This document shows positions 21,569 through 33,335 of a DNA stretch of 64,000 bases, one piece after another. The notes below the pieces were generated by a model that saw nothing but the letters and a program-made list of their open reading frames with translations, ran no database searches and was not told the DNA's origin. Position numbers and translations under genes: made by a program. Position 1 is the first letter of the stretch. Every line of letters begins with the position of its first letter. This DNA is from Heliocidaris erythrogramma (Eukaryota; Echinodermata; Echinoidea; Camarodonta; Echinometridae): NCBI GenBank assembly GCA_025617745.1, contig CM046853.1:48352934-48416933 (forward strand). Direction: 5' to 3'.

Positions 21569-24500
21569 TTCCTTAATGAGTATAGTCATAAGGTATTGGA
21601 CATCAAACAGGCGAAAACGAAATTGTTGTGATAATGTATGTTTATTTTGTCTTCTATCATAGCAGATAGTCTTTTAAAAGTTTCTACGTGCATAAAATAT
21701 TCATCTACAGTGTCCTTAATAATGCTCAATTTACAAAGAACTGACAGCCTCCAGTACTCCCTCGCCCTTGATAAATGAACATATCACGAGTTTTCATCAC
21801 GTACATGACGGTTACATCTGAATAAAATATACCTACTCCAGCCTTGAAGTGTATCATACATCAATGTTTGTATTGGCGAAAGCGCCACCCACCTGGCAAT
21901 GCATACAAAACTGTTCCCGCTTTCTAACTCATCGTCTGCTAGCTAGCTCACCGAGAGATCTCCTTTCTATTCTTTTTATTGCATCGACTGGAAAAGATGG
22001 GGATATGAAAGAGGAGTTAGCATCAGCGAAGGAAAATGAATGTCCCGACGAGTAGGGTTTGATGTGAGAAGAATGTCAGCTTGCTATATTTGTGTTCAAT
22101 AAAAGCTGACGACGGTAGCCTGGAGAGGAAAAGCACACTGATTAAAATGCGGTAGTGTAGGGTTTAGATGGTGGATTTTTACCAAGGTACCGGGATCATG
22201 ACTAAAACCAGAGGTGGCGTCTCCATCGGAATCCATTTAATCCAGTGGTTTGCATTCATCTGAACACGCAGTGGATGGATGAGAAAATATTTACTAAAGA
22301 ACAGTATGGCATTAATGTTATAGGATAAACACGCTTACAAACCTTTCTTCCCAGATAAAGTAGCTGGTAAGGTCTCTCCGTCAACTCATATAGAAGAGTA
22401 AAGAGACGCTTGATTTTTTACTTACCCCCCCCCCCCCCCCCCCCCCCCCTCTTCCTTTTTTGTGCACGTGTGTGTTATGTTGAAAATTCTGTTGCCGTCC
22501 CTTTGGAAATCAAAGTAAAGATCAATCATTTGATAAAATAAACTGTTGCATTTTAACTATGTACAGTATTTCAGACAAAATTATTTTAAGGAAATGTAGT
22601 GATGGCGGAAAATATATAAGGATTATTCAAGGAAGCTCGAAAAGGTTTTAGCTCGAAAAGTGTTTACCTCGGCCACAGAGCAGTTGACCGACAGCCCACG
22701 AGAGCCACCAAGCGGAGTAATTTCAAAGAAATTCCAGGAGATTCAAGCCCGAAAATCTAACTCTCCGAAACCTTCTGCGATAATTTTCAACATTTAAAGA
22801 AATCAATATCATTTAGAAGTGAATAATTATATCTAATCCAGGAATGAAGCTGTGTTACATTTTTAAATCGGTCTACTTATGTAGATACATTTGTAGGTGC
22901 ACTGTGGTAGTTATGGAAGATGTTTTGCAACAGAGAAGGTGTTCCCTGTACTCAGTTTCATGTTTCAAGCAATGCCTCCCCCCCCCCCCCTTCTACCCTT
23001 CCCCCGAGATTTCTAATTAAGGTTTATCTTGCTAGTCATGCTAGTGGAGTACAGGGTCACCTCATGTGGACGAGCAACATTTCATTGATTTCCTGGAAAT
23101 AAAAGGGGATAATGACCGACAGAAGCTATATAGCTCGTTGATACTGCGGAAAGGCGATGTCGAACCTTATGGCAATAATGGCATTGCTTATAGCCAGCCG
23201 TGCATGCTTGTTTTACTTCCATATGCATTATGGGTGAATGAAAGTAAGGTGAAGGGAGAAATGATAAAAGGTTCTTGATAACCAAGTACTGATGAAGATA
23301 TTCTGTCTTGAGATATTTTCTTCATCATGGACAAGGGCTTGGGAAATAGTGACAGGATTGTGTTTTAGATTGTATAACCGAGTTGGAAGTATTCTTAAAT
23401 TTTTATTTTCTTTCTAAGCAGTGACGTAAGATAAACCATCATTCATTAATCATTCACTACAGATTTACATGACGAAGAATTCCGAATATACTGCAGAACA
23501 TGTAAACGTCAGTTTCAACTCATATTTCAGATCACACGTTATTCATGCAGTAAATGAGATTTACAGACTTCGACCGATGAAATCAAAATTATATTCTAGA
23601 AAGCATTCATATCTTCTCATCTTTTGACAGTATTTCAAGAATCATTTTTTTTTAGTATAAAGAAGGCTTATTTTTAGACTCGGCTCCGATTCCCTCTTTC
23701 AGATGACACCAACTGCTTATCTTGAAATATTGTAGAGATATTCAGCGTAATATAGCCAAAGATGAGGTGTATTGCCATACACTAAACAATGCTGATCTTA
23801 TTCTATATAGCCTTGATGGATGAAAGTATATCAAGTATTAATATTGTATTGATGCCTTTGAAATGCTCCTCACGCAGAGACTATCCCCCTTAAAGGGAGT
23901 GTTGGGTAGGGTTGTATACTGGTAAAGGTAATCAAAATCATTTGGGAACTTTATTATTTCCCTTTTTCCGATGTGAAGAAATCATATATTATGAGAAGCA
24001 TCGAAAAGCTATCCTACTTTATAAAATAACTAGAGATAGTTTATGTCTTAGACCAAGATATTTCGGCAAAAAAAATCTATGTAGTCCCACATGTTCAAAT
24101 CAGTGTTCATGATTGTGCTCTTCAGCGTTTGCGATATCCAGCAAGACTGGGAAATGTTGTTGGACGGTTCCAAAATCTTACAACTCACAGTTATTCTTAT
24201 ATATTATGTTTTACAAAATCAACCTCTCTGGGCAGTTATTGGAATGCAGTTTTGCTGGAAAGTACTCCACATTAAACCTTTAAACATGCATTGAGATCGT
24301 GAATGAATCGAGCAGCGGATATGAATGGAATATGGAATGGCTTGCTTGCCATACTCCGCATACGGCCAAAAAGATTCTTACTGTACTGGTTGCCATGGAT
24401 CTAGCGAGCCTGTATGTATACACAAGACTGTATACATTTTATGGCGAGCGCCTCAGGTTGTGTGACTCAAGCATCGGAACATTAACATTTTGTAAAGAAA

Positions 24501-25249
24501 ATGATGAGAGCCCTGCCATTTCCCCTTCCAAAGACTGACCCCCCCCCCCCCCCCCCCTCCATGGTACAGGTATTTTTTAACGATTTAGGTTTCCTGCCAA
24601 ATGCTAGTTCTGTGTAAATATTCGATATACAATAATACGTTTCCTTGTATAAAAGTGATCATAAAAATTATCAGAAATAGAAAGAAAAGAAAGATAGAAG
24701 GGGGAGAAGGGTAGAATATGTATAAGGAGAATGAAATGAATACGAGCAGGTATAGGAGGGGGAGGGGAAAAAAGAAACTGGTGATACATTAACATTCGAT
24801 AGATCGAGAAGAGAGGAAGAGAGAGAGAGGTGGAGAGGAAAATACAATTAGCGAAAAGGAAGTCATACAAGATATATAATATAGGAAGAAGGTGAAAACA
24901 ATACATGCTGGACTTAAACAATCAAAACAGGTGGTATTAGGAGACATCCAGTCCGCACGAAATGATTGCAATCAAAGCAAAAGGGTAGCATTAACGACGT
25001 GTTGTCACCAGTGGATATGACTTGAGCATGTGTATTCAAGATATGGCTCTGTGGCGCCGCCGCGATATTATCTCTTACCTATAGTAATTGACGTTTTAAA
25101 TTGGACTGTCATTATACAGCTTACCTCTTCAGCCCCCTGTCCCCGTCTTATACTTACTTAATGGGAGAGGCACCATACCTCATTAGTTTCAATGGTAAAC
25201 ACGAATCGTATGTGGTTGCTACATTGTCACCATCGAGTGATTTGAGAAC
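21569..25249. other. Gene-poor stretch with poly-C runs
   Basis: No frame here looks protein-like. Poly-C runs lie at about 22425-22449, 22979-22990 and 24539-24557. A purine-rich patch is at 24680-24840. Several 60-105-codon frames (for example 24604-24921 minus) follow composition only. Confidence 0.4.
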
Positions 25250-25390
25250 AGGGGACCGTTTCATCAAGTGTTTTGTCAGTGATATTTACCAACAACTGTT
25301 ATAAGCTACTGAAATCCTTGCATCTGATTGGATGAGAGCAAATTTGTCGATAAATATCACTGACAAAACACTTGATGAAACGCTCCCCAG
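25250..25390 (+). mobile_element. Foldback MITE family 1, copy B
   Basis: Arms GGGGACCGTTTCATCAAG and its imperfect inverse surround the shared core with TAAGCTACTGAAATCC. The CCAAT word is altered to ATCCAATCAGA on the complementary strand. The core is in the opposite orientation to copy A. Confidence 0.85.
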
Positions 25391-25704
25391 GATACCTCCA
25401 TCCTGCACTCCTAACAATAGCGGATCCGGGGCACATAAAAGTTTATGAGAAACAAATAAATAATAGAAACTTAATCACATTTTCGGATGGGTTTTGGGTT
25501 AATAATTGAAAAGGATGTACTTTTTTTAGGGGGCGTCGGGGATTGTGTAATTAGGGTATGCCAGTGCGTCATAATGTGTTGTTATACAAATGTAACTTCA
25601 TGAGTTATACAACATTTTATAATGCACTTGTATTGCGAAATGTAAAAAATTACTTTGTAGGCGCATGTATTCTGATATACTGGATTTATTTCAATTTATT
25701 CCCC
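25391..25704. other. No recognisable feature
   Basis: AT-rich. An 80-codon frame runs from 25558 into the SINE and is not protein-like. Confidence 0.4.
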
Positions 25705-25848
25705 CAATATCTATTAACCTCACCTGGGTCGAGTGTGGCAAATGTAGATTTATGTCTTGACAAAGGATACTATTCATGTGGCAGGGACTCGAACCCCTAA
25801 CCGTTCGGCGGTCCGGCGGCTTAACCAGTATACCATAACACCTCCACA
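25705..25848 (-). mobile_element. tRNA-derived SINE, head and part of body
   Basis: On the minus strand box A is GTATACTGGTTAAGC (25819-25833) and box B is GGGTTCGAGTCC (25785-25796), about 35 bases apart as in a tRNA. The body then contains ATAAATCTACATTTGCC and CACTCGACCCAGGTGAGGTT, shared with the SINE at 58522-58655. The 3-prime tail is missing. Confidence 0.7.
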
Positions 25849-26680
25849 GCCCGCAATGCGTCCTTGTGGCCAGTATAAATGGCAACACCGTCTTTGCAAC
25901 CTTATAATGCATTCAGAATCTGTAGTTGTATAATGTCTTTTCCAAGAGAATCGAGATAGTCTTTAAAAAACAATATGACAAGTTGTTGCGTTTCTGACCA
26001 ATTATTATGGTTTAGGACGGTAATTTCATACATATATCAAATAAAAAAAATAAACAGAAGTATAGCAACGAATGAAAGAAGGCGAAAGCTGGTGCATTGT
26101 AAAGACTTTAGAAAATATGCAAACATACATGCCATTGTAAAATGTGTGACTTTATCAACTACAAGCATAGGTGGTTTTATGCTAACATTCAAACAGGAAC
26201 TAGCAACTCAATCTAAACTACGCCTACAGCTAATATGTTCTACCATACTGACACAGATTTACAACATGTCTATACCAGAAACCGTCCGCATATCTATGTT
26301 TTTTTATAACTTGCAGCATCAAAGGAATCCAAAATAATACCTTAAAAATCTGCCTTTGGCTGAAACCAACCTGGATGCCAGAGAAGAGAGCGCCGTACAA
26401 TGAAAGCAATTAATTAGAGCAAGAGCTCCCCAACTGAGTAGCAATGGCACGCAGCATGGCTTTAGAAAATTTTGTTCAAACCATTGCATGAGAAATACAT
26501 CTAAATATTGGCCACTGTAGAGTGAAGTATCACTAATAGCAAGCTAGCTATTATTGTATCGCATCTATAAGAAGATCACCCTATTGTAGACAAATGCAAT
26601 TTATTTTCACTTCACGTAACAGTATCCTTGTACTTGGATCGTCACTGTCATTTATTTCTTATCACATCACAATCATCTCT
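25849..26680. other. No gene recognised
   Basis: A 120-codon plus frame (25975-26337) is the longest here. Its sequence has no family motif, signal peptide or membrane segment, and AT-rich codons. I consider it chance. Confidence 0.35.
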
Positions 26681-26905
26681 CCCTGTATCTCTCTCTCTCT
26701 CTCTTCATTCCTTTTCCCTTCTCTGTCACTTTCTCTTTCTCTTTCTTGCTCTCGCCTATTTTCTGGTTCTTCCATTTATCTTTCTCTTCCCTCTCTCTTT
26801 CTCTCTCTTTCTCTCTCTTTCTCTCTCTTTCTCTCTCTTTCTCTCTCTTTCTCTCTCTTTGTCTCTCTTCCCTTCTTCTCTAATCTTATTTCTCTTTCTC
26901 TAATA
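26681..26905. repeat. CT-rich microsatellite with TTTCTCTC octamer array
   Basis: CT tracts lead into a regular 8-base repeat TTTCTCTC at about 26796-26862. Two overlapping Ser/Leu/Phe-rich frames are artefacts. Confidence 0.9.
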
Positions 26906-27930
26906 GCTTTCCGATTGTCTTTTTATTCTATTTCGGTCTTATTCGCGATATACTTCCTCCATTCCTTTTTAATACCATAGGTCCACAAATAACCTCACTA
27001 CAATTTCTCCCCCGATATGTGCTCTAGTAGAAAACTTCAAGCCTTTTTCTTATAAATAAGGAAGATGGTTTTTTTTCTTATAGGATATATATACTTTATA
27101 TATACTCATGTTTATATGCTTCAGGATATAAAGTGCGACGAGCCAAATCGAAAGAGCTTTTTTCTTCTTCTTCAATGGGCTATTATGTTCTTCTCTGACT
27201 AATCGTCTACATCTAAGCCAAAGTGAACTCCAGCGCCTTTTTGGAGAGAAGAAATAGGCTAGCTTTCCTACACGCTGATAAGCGTTCTTGCCCTCCATTT
27301 TGTTTTTTCCATCGGTTTATAATCACATTTCTGTCATTTTTGTCACAAGGAAAATGATAACGATATAGTGGTTTAGGACCTAATATGCGAGGGAGCAAAT
27401 TGTTAAGCATTTTTTTTTAAACAGGTAATTGTATTTCACACTTCTTAAAGTGTGTGTTATTTGGCTTTATAAAACGGGTTCAAGAATGTAGCCATCCTGA
27501 TTAGTCAAATAACACTACGTGACCGTGCAAAAAAGAGTGATAACATACGGCAAAAAGGCTCTAAACCACGGATGAGCTGCGCGTACACGTACATCTGGTG
27601 GGTGCAAACTTAAAACGCAATGAAATCGCGTAGTTTAATTGTAATTTTAGCGCAGGGATTACATGCGCGCACTGAAACGCGCATGACTTTTGTATATATT
27701 ACTTTTGGAAATTTATTTCCTGTGCCAAAATTTAGTATCAAAAATTCTACTTTCACTTTCACTTCCTATCATTGTTAATATTTTCCCTTTAATCGGTGCC
27801 TTTGCCATTGCAATTCCAGCTATTCAATCCATGTCGATGTATCTATCCGTTTTTTTTTTGTGTGTGTTTACAGTTATATTTGTTTTCATTTATTTAAGTA
27901 ATTTATGTAATCATTTATTTATCAGTATAA
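26906..27930. other. No gene recognised
   Basis: AT-rich. Includes a short CACACTT..AAAGTGTG palindrome near 27438-27455 and a CpG-richer patch at 27560-27690. Small frames only. Confidence 0.4.
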
Positions 27931-27945
27931 TATGATTAGTGATAA

Positions 27946-27982
<37 letters not shown>

Positions 27983-28125
27983 TATTCTTATCATTATTAT
28001 TATTATATTATCATTTTCTTTTTTATTATTATTAATATCATTATTATAATTAGGCCTACTATTATAATAATAAGTATTATTATTATTGTTGTTGTTGTTA
28101 TCATCACCATCATTATTATTATTTG
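27931..28125. repeat. TTA trinucleotide repeat
   Basis: TTA units at about 27947-27976 with degenerate TTA/TCA/GTT units continuing to 28125. The Tyr/Ile-rich frame across it is an artefact. Confidence 0.9.
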
Positions 28126-28380
28126 ATGTATATATGTTATCTATTTATCTACTCTTTATTTTCTTCTCTCTCGTTCTCTTTCCTTTTCTTTTTCTTTTGC
28201 ACAATTTATGTAATATTTATATTTCTTATCTCATTATTCTGTAAATAACTTATTGTAAATACCTTGTAAATACACTAACTTTATTGTGAAATGATATTGT
28301 ATATGTTACGTTCTATGATTAGTGTCCTCAATACCCAAACGAGGGTGACATGGGTCCAATAAAATCATTGTCATTTTTGG
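28126..28380 (+). mobile_element. LINE 3-prime end remnant, CATTGT-type tail
   Basis: An AT-rich stretch leads to CCCAAACGAGGGTGACATGG and TCCAATAAAATCATTGTCAT. This layout resembles the 3-prime terminus of CR1-type LINEs, where a short CATTGT repeat follows AATAAA. No coding part is attached. Confidence 0.4.
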
Positions 28381-28509
28381 CTGCGCTTCTGTGATGTCAT
28401 CCAGGAAAGCAAATGGCAGCCTTCATGACTGTGCGACTCTTGGCGTTTCTATGGGGTTCGTAACCATTTTGATAGACTTCATAATCATATTTCCGACCCG
28501 TTTTATAAA

Positions 28510-28663
28510 ACTATTAATACATGGTTGTGAGTTCGTGCGTCAGTGCGATCTGGCAACACGCAGGTATTAATCGTTGTGTCAAACACACTCGGCTAGTACA
28601 CCACGATAAAAACCTTTGTGTTGCCAGATCGCACCAACGCACTCCCAACCATGTATTAATAGT
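28510..28663. mobile_element. Foldback MITE CATGGTTG with TATTAATA flanks
   Basis: Two arms of about 50 bp, both containing GTGCGATCTGGCAACAC, are inverted around a 50-bp centre. The outermost word TATTAATA is present on both sides. It is palindromic, so it can be read as arm sequence or as an 8-bp target duplication. In the latter case the element starts CATGGTTG and would fit the hAT superfamily. Confidence 0.75.
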
Positions 28664-28814
28664 ATATTATGAATGTTGTGATTGTAATAGTAAATTGATA
28701 GTCCAAGAGCAAAATGCTTTTCGGGAGTGAAAGAATTATTTTGTTCTCTTTTCATAACACTGTGTTACGATTAAAATCATAAATTATGTTTTAAACCATC
28801 TATATCAATAATGA

Positions 28815-29030
28815 TATTAATACTGATTTAATTGAAATAATAGTAATAATGATAATAATAACAAAAAAAAATAGAATAACAATAATGATAAAATGATGAT
28901 AATACTACTACTGCTACTACTGCTAATAATAATGATAATAATAATAACAATAATAATATAATAATAATTATGATAAAATAATAATAATGATAATGAAAAT
29001 AATGTTAACAAAAATTATAATAATAATTTA
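28815..29030. repeat. ATA/AAT trinucleotide repeat
   Basis: Degenerate ATA/ATG/ACT units, roughly complementary in composition to the TTA array at 27931-28125. A shorter TTA array is at about 29534-29577. Confidence 0.85.
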
Positions 29031-29915
29031 TTATTAATATTTTTCCACTGTCGAACACATAATTGTGACGAAAAGTTAGTTTCTCAGTATTAATCCATCA
29101 TCATTTTATGTATCACTTGTAGATTAATTTGCTATTGAATGTATACAGAATATAATATTCCCATGATTTCATATTCAAACTCGGATGGTAGAGCTGAGTC
29201 GTTGCTTTTGCATTCTCACACTATTTATGATATCGATTCTTGTCTTCAACTTAATCTGAACAGATTATGGTGAAGGACGCTGTCCTCAAAGTCAATCGGT
29301 CTTCAGTGAGAGCCTTGACCCGCAGACGGACTAAAATATATCTCTGCTTCTATATAGATTCTCCTGCCCTTGAGCAGGTCATTGCGATATAGCTGCTTAT
29401 AAACACTCATTTACAGATGGATAACGTTTTATAATTGCCGAGTCTTATTCGGTTTCTTTACAACACATCCTGCTTATATAAGCGCTTTGGTCGGTTACAT
29501 TGTAACTGGTAAGGCCCTATAAAAGAAACAGCTATTATTATTATTATTATCATTATTATTATTATTATTATTATTACTTAGTTTCAAGCTTTTCGTAACT
29601 GTAGATTTTAATCATTATCATAGGTATTTTGTTTAATACCATTATATTAAAATAAACGTGAGGGTTGATATTATTCATCGTTTATAGTTAGATGCCTATT
29701 TCGAAGAATTAATATTTTTATGATCCAACAATTTTTTTGGAAAATGAATTTAAAGAATGTGCAAATTGAAGTCCATTCCTCTTTTGTTTTTATTCCGCTT
29801 CGAAAAGTGGGAAATATAAATATCAAATGAAATACAAATTTAAGTGGAAATAAAGTTATTAAATATACCAAATATTTTATGTACGCACAAATAAAATATC
29901 ACCAGTGAAAACAAT
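29031..29915. other. No gene recognised
   Basis: AT-rich DNA with the TTA tract at 29534-29577. No tRNA-like heads, TIRs or frames of note. Confidence 0.4.
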
Positions 29916-29958
29916 TATATTGTGCAGTTTTACCTAATACGTAAAAGTGCACAATATA
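29916..29958. repeat. 18-bp hairpin with one mismatch
   Basis: TATATTGTGCAGTTTTAC (29916-29933) and its inverse with one mismatch (29941-29958) are separated by 7 bases. Confidence 0.65.
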
Positions 29959-31384
29959 ACTATATTTAATATAATTTTACTGTCATGGCGCTTAATTTTT
30001 CAACTTTCATTATTTTTAAATATTATTAAAACTTGTCCATTGTGTATTAGAAATAGAAAAACCTGATATAATACGGATACAAACTTTACTTGGAACAGCT
30101 AATTGGCTATTAAGAAGAACCATTCATTCGTTTAAGTACGTATTGGCCTACATTAATAAAGAATATCAGTGGTCTAATTGTCTTGGAGTGCCGGGTGATA
30201 TGTCATTTAGCTCAACGAGATAATGCATATTAAGTGACGTGTCAGAGGAACGTGATTGCAAAACCATAGGCGCTTCCGAGACCGTCGACCATAATAATGT
30301 GTTTATATAATTGATCATGTAGTGCGACTCAAAAGTTGTTTATTTTGCACGCATAAATATAGATATCTCAGTTTAAAACTGTTACAATTTGCATCTTTAC
30401 TATGTAAAGTTACGGCCATGGCGCTTCATTTCTGTTTTAGTTATGGCGTGAAAAACAAGACAGTGCTAAAATAAAAGAAAAGAAACGAAACGTAATCAAA
30501 TATATAACTTTTGTCTTTCTATATTCGCAATATTTTTGAAAGATCGACAAAATATGTGACAACATTTCTTCTGAAATAAATACAGATATATCAGTCATGA
30601 AAATTACTTTGGTGGGTGCGTTATCATATTTTAATGGGTGATTAGACATTTGACTTCCAAGTATGAAAACATTTAAACTCATTCTTTTATCAATAAATAT
30701 GATCTCTCTCTTTAAATCTTGCACATACACTTTTTCCGTATAAAAACAATATTCACGTATAAAAAAATTATGACAAAATATAAGAAATGATGCAACGTAA
30801 AAACTAATGTAAAAAATACACGTGTCACTTAAAACGTAGGACAAGAATGGTAGGAAAAATGGTAAATATCACTCGCCTCTTCTTTACCACGATCTATATA
30901 AGCAGTTTGAGGTTTGAAGGTTAGAAGATGAAGATTATACTGTTTTCTTTTTATAGTTTTTCCCCTGAATCATCTCTTTTTTAAATCGATAATAGCTCTT
31001 TCCAAAATTCACATCAATTACTGATCATGACTTACTGCTTATTGTAGCATTAAGGCCTGAAAAGAGAAATATATTTTGCTATGATAAATATGGACATTTC
31101 AATCTTGAGTTCACCAAATTTGCCACATATAAAAGCAAACATGTAAAAACGTAATTCTGTCATTTTTAGAAAACAGTTCTTGTAAACATTCAGCACAAAA
31201 TCTTCTACGATTTGTCCTTTGACAAGTTGTGACCTATTGCACATTCTAAGAACAACAATCATTCTATAATGTACCCCTTTAAAATATCGTTTGCATGTAT
31301 GTCTAACAGTATGCATGTATTATCTGAAATTAACATTTTGTCCCCCAAATTTGAATGATTTCATGAAAGATAATACATGTTGAC
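29959..31384. other. No gene recognised
   Basis: A 135-codon minus frame (30437-30844) is Phe/Ile/Ser-rich with no recognised domain, and AT content explains its length. An 88-codon minus frame lies at 31050-31316. Confidence 0.35.
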
Positions 31385-31475
31385 ACGGGTGTAGACACAC
31401 ATAATTATCCATTGTTAGTGGGGAGATGATCTATTCATCATCCCCCACTAACAATAGAAAGTGTGTTCGTATCAA
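31385..31475. repeat. Palindromic element, about 90 bp
   Basis: ATTGTTAGTGGGGAGATGAT (31411-31430) is inverted at about 31437-31455 with a single indel. Weaker pairing extends outward through GACACACA and TGTGTTCG. Possibly a small MITE. Confidence 0.5.
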
Positions 31476-32540
31476 CGCCACTGCATGTTGTCCATTATAA
31501 CCAAATAGCACATCTATAAATTTTTAAACTGACAAAGAACATCCTTACATTCTTAATTAAATTCAAGTTCATTCAACCTATTTATTACATGTATATCTCC
31601 ATGAGAGTAGTCTTATACAGCTTCGAACGTGTTGAGCTTATGAAAGAATAGGACTGTATATCAAACAGGTAGCTCTCCCCAGGATGTAGCTTCATCACAG
31701 TTATTGACCTCCCCCCCCCCCCCCCCCCGCAGTTTAATAATACATGAGAGGTAGTAGGGCAATTCCAACATTTTTTAATTTTTTTTTTAGTTATCAGGAA
31801 AAAAAAAAATATTTAAAAATAAATTTTTGAATTTATAAAAGAACGATATCCATGTGTTAAATAATGAATTTTCATGATGGAGTTAGGCCCTTTTTCCTTT
31901 CATGAAATCAATTTCTCGTTTGCAAATATAAAGCTTCTATGGACTCTTGCCAGCGGATATCTTGAGGGGGGGTCGCGGTATACCCTCTATAATACCAAAC
32001 GCCCTCTCTTGTTATGCAGTATATATTATCGTACACTTCGGCAATATATAAAATAAGGTAGCAATAAACGTGCCACGATAATGCTCATATTCCATTTTTA
32101 TCCACAAAGTGTTATCCTGAAGCTTCAAGTCACTCTATCACATATCAACTACTAGTTATTGTTATTTTTAAACTAAATGTGTGTCTAAGCGGTTGTTTGC
32201 AATATGAAAGGAATTCAAAGCTTCAAACAAAACTACAATTTATAACGAAAACAAAAGCAATACAGAGTTTACGAACCAGCGCATTTATAATATATTATAG
32301 TAACAAAACGGGAAAACTAAAAAGAATGTTAATATGTTTAAACAAATCTCAAATGAATAAACCAAAAACTCATTCCACGACACCAAAATTGATAATAAAA
32401 CACTAATCTTTTGTGCCACACAAGTGGTATAAATAATGATCAATCAAAAAACATGGTGACAAGCTTTCAATGTTGATCACAGCTGCTTTATATTTGAGAC
32501 ACACGTTTCTCAATCTCCCATGCTATATAAGGAATTCAGC
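31476..32540. other. Poly-C run, a solo GGGCAATTCCA end, otherwise empty
   Basis: A C run lies at about 31711-31728. GGGCAATTCCA at 31757-31767, followed by an AT-rich stretch, matches the terminus of the element at 5820-6798; no opposite end was found. Frames at 31874-32056 and 32179-32406 are not protein-like. Confidence 0.45.
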
Positions 32541-32675
32541 GGAGCGTTTCATCAAGCGTTTTGTCAGTGGTTTTGACCGACAACTGTTATAAGCTACTGA
32601 AATCCTTGCATCTGATTGGCTGAGAGCTAATTTGTCAGTAAAAATCACTGACAAAACGCTTGATGAAACGCTCCC
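32541..32675 (+). mobile_element. Foldback MITE family 1, copy C
   Basis: Arms GGAGCGTTTCATCAAGCG and inverse (135 bp in all), core with TAAGCTACTGAAATCC and an intact CCAAT word. It lies about 660 bp beyond the receptor stop codon and directly abuts another foldback copy. Confidence 0.9.
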
Positions 32676-32678
32676 TTA

Positions 32679-32829
32679 GACCCTGTATCATAAAACTTAT
32701 GATCCGTAAGAAATTCCAAAATGAAATGACAATTCGCTCTCAGCCAGTCAAATGCAATGATTTCAGGAGCTTATAAATATAACTGTTATTGTAACATGTT
32801 ATTGGTAAAAAGGCTTATGAAACAGGGCC
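32679..32829 (-). mobile_element. Foldback MITE family 2, diverged copy
   Basis: Arms of the CCTGTTTCATAAAACTT type surround the common core in minus orientation. The core is eroded: AGCCAGTCAAATG replaces AGCCAATCAGATG. It starts within 5 bases of copy C. Confidence 0.7.
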
Positions 32830-32922
32830 AAGAATTCGGTTAATCATCATCATTTACGAGGCAAATTATAATTTAATTCAAATGCGGCTATTATGGATGA
32901 ATTATTCATAAAGTTTATCGAG

Positions 32923-32928
32923 TTTATT
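32923..32928 (-). promoter_or_regulatory. Candidate polyadenylation signal for the receptor
   Basis: AATAAA on the minus strand, about 410 bp after the receptor stop. It is the first perfect hexamer that I see downstream on that strand. Confidence 0.35.
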
Positions 32929-33335
32929 GGCGTAATTTGCTGTGAAAATCACAATTTTAGGTATATCCTTTTCAATAATAATTTCTTTACATTCATCATA
33001 ATTTGATACTAAGTAACAGACAAGTTGATAGACACTCTTTGTCGATGAAAATCAACTACCAATGATATATTTACTTTTTACTACATAGGTAATATATTTC
33101 AATGATGTGGTATAATAATCCTTTCAATATTCATATCTTTGGCAAAATAAATTGAATCCTCTAGTTTGTCTTTGTATATCATTATGCCTTTTATATGTCT
33201 GTCCACAGTTGAATACGATAATGATTTGATATCAATAAAATATGAATACTTGATGACTTATGTAATACATGAATCATGTTTTAACAAGAAATATAATCAG
33301 GACGGTTGCCATTATCCAAGTTAATATCCAAATTC

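Noticed and set aside
25975-26337. 120-codon plus frame
   Set aside because: No recognisable domain, AT-driven codons and no flanking signals.
30437-30844. 135-codon minus frame as a membrane protein gene
   Set aside because: Hydrophobic composition follows from AT-rich DNA; there is no motif or regulatory context.
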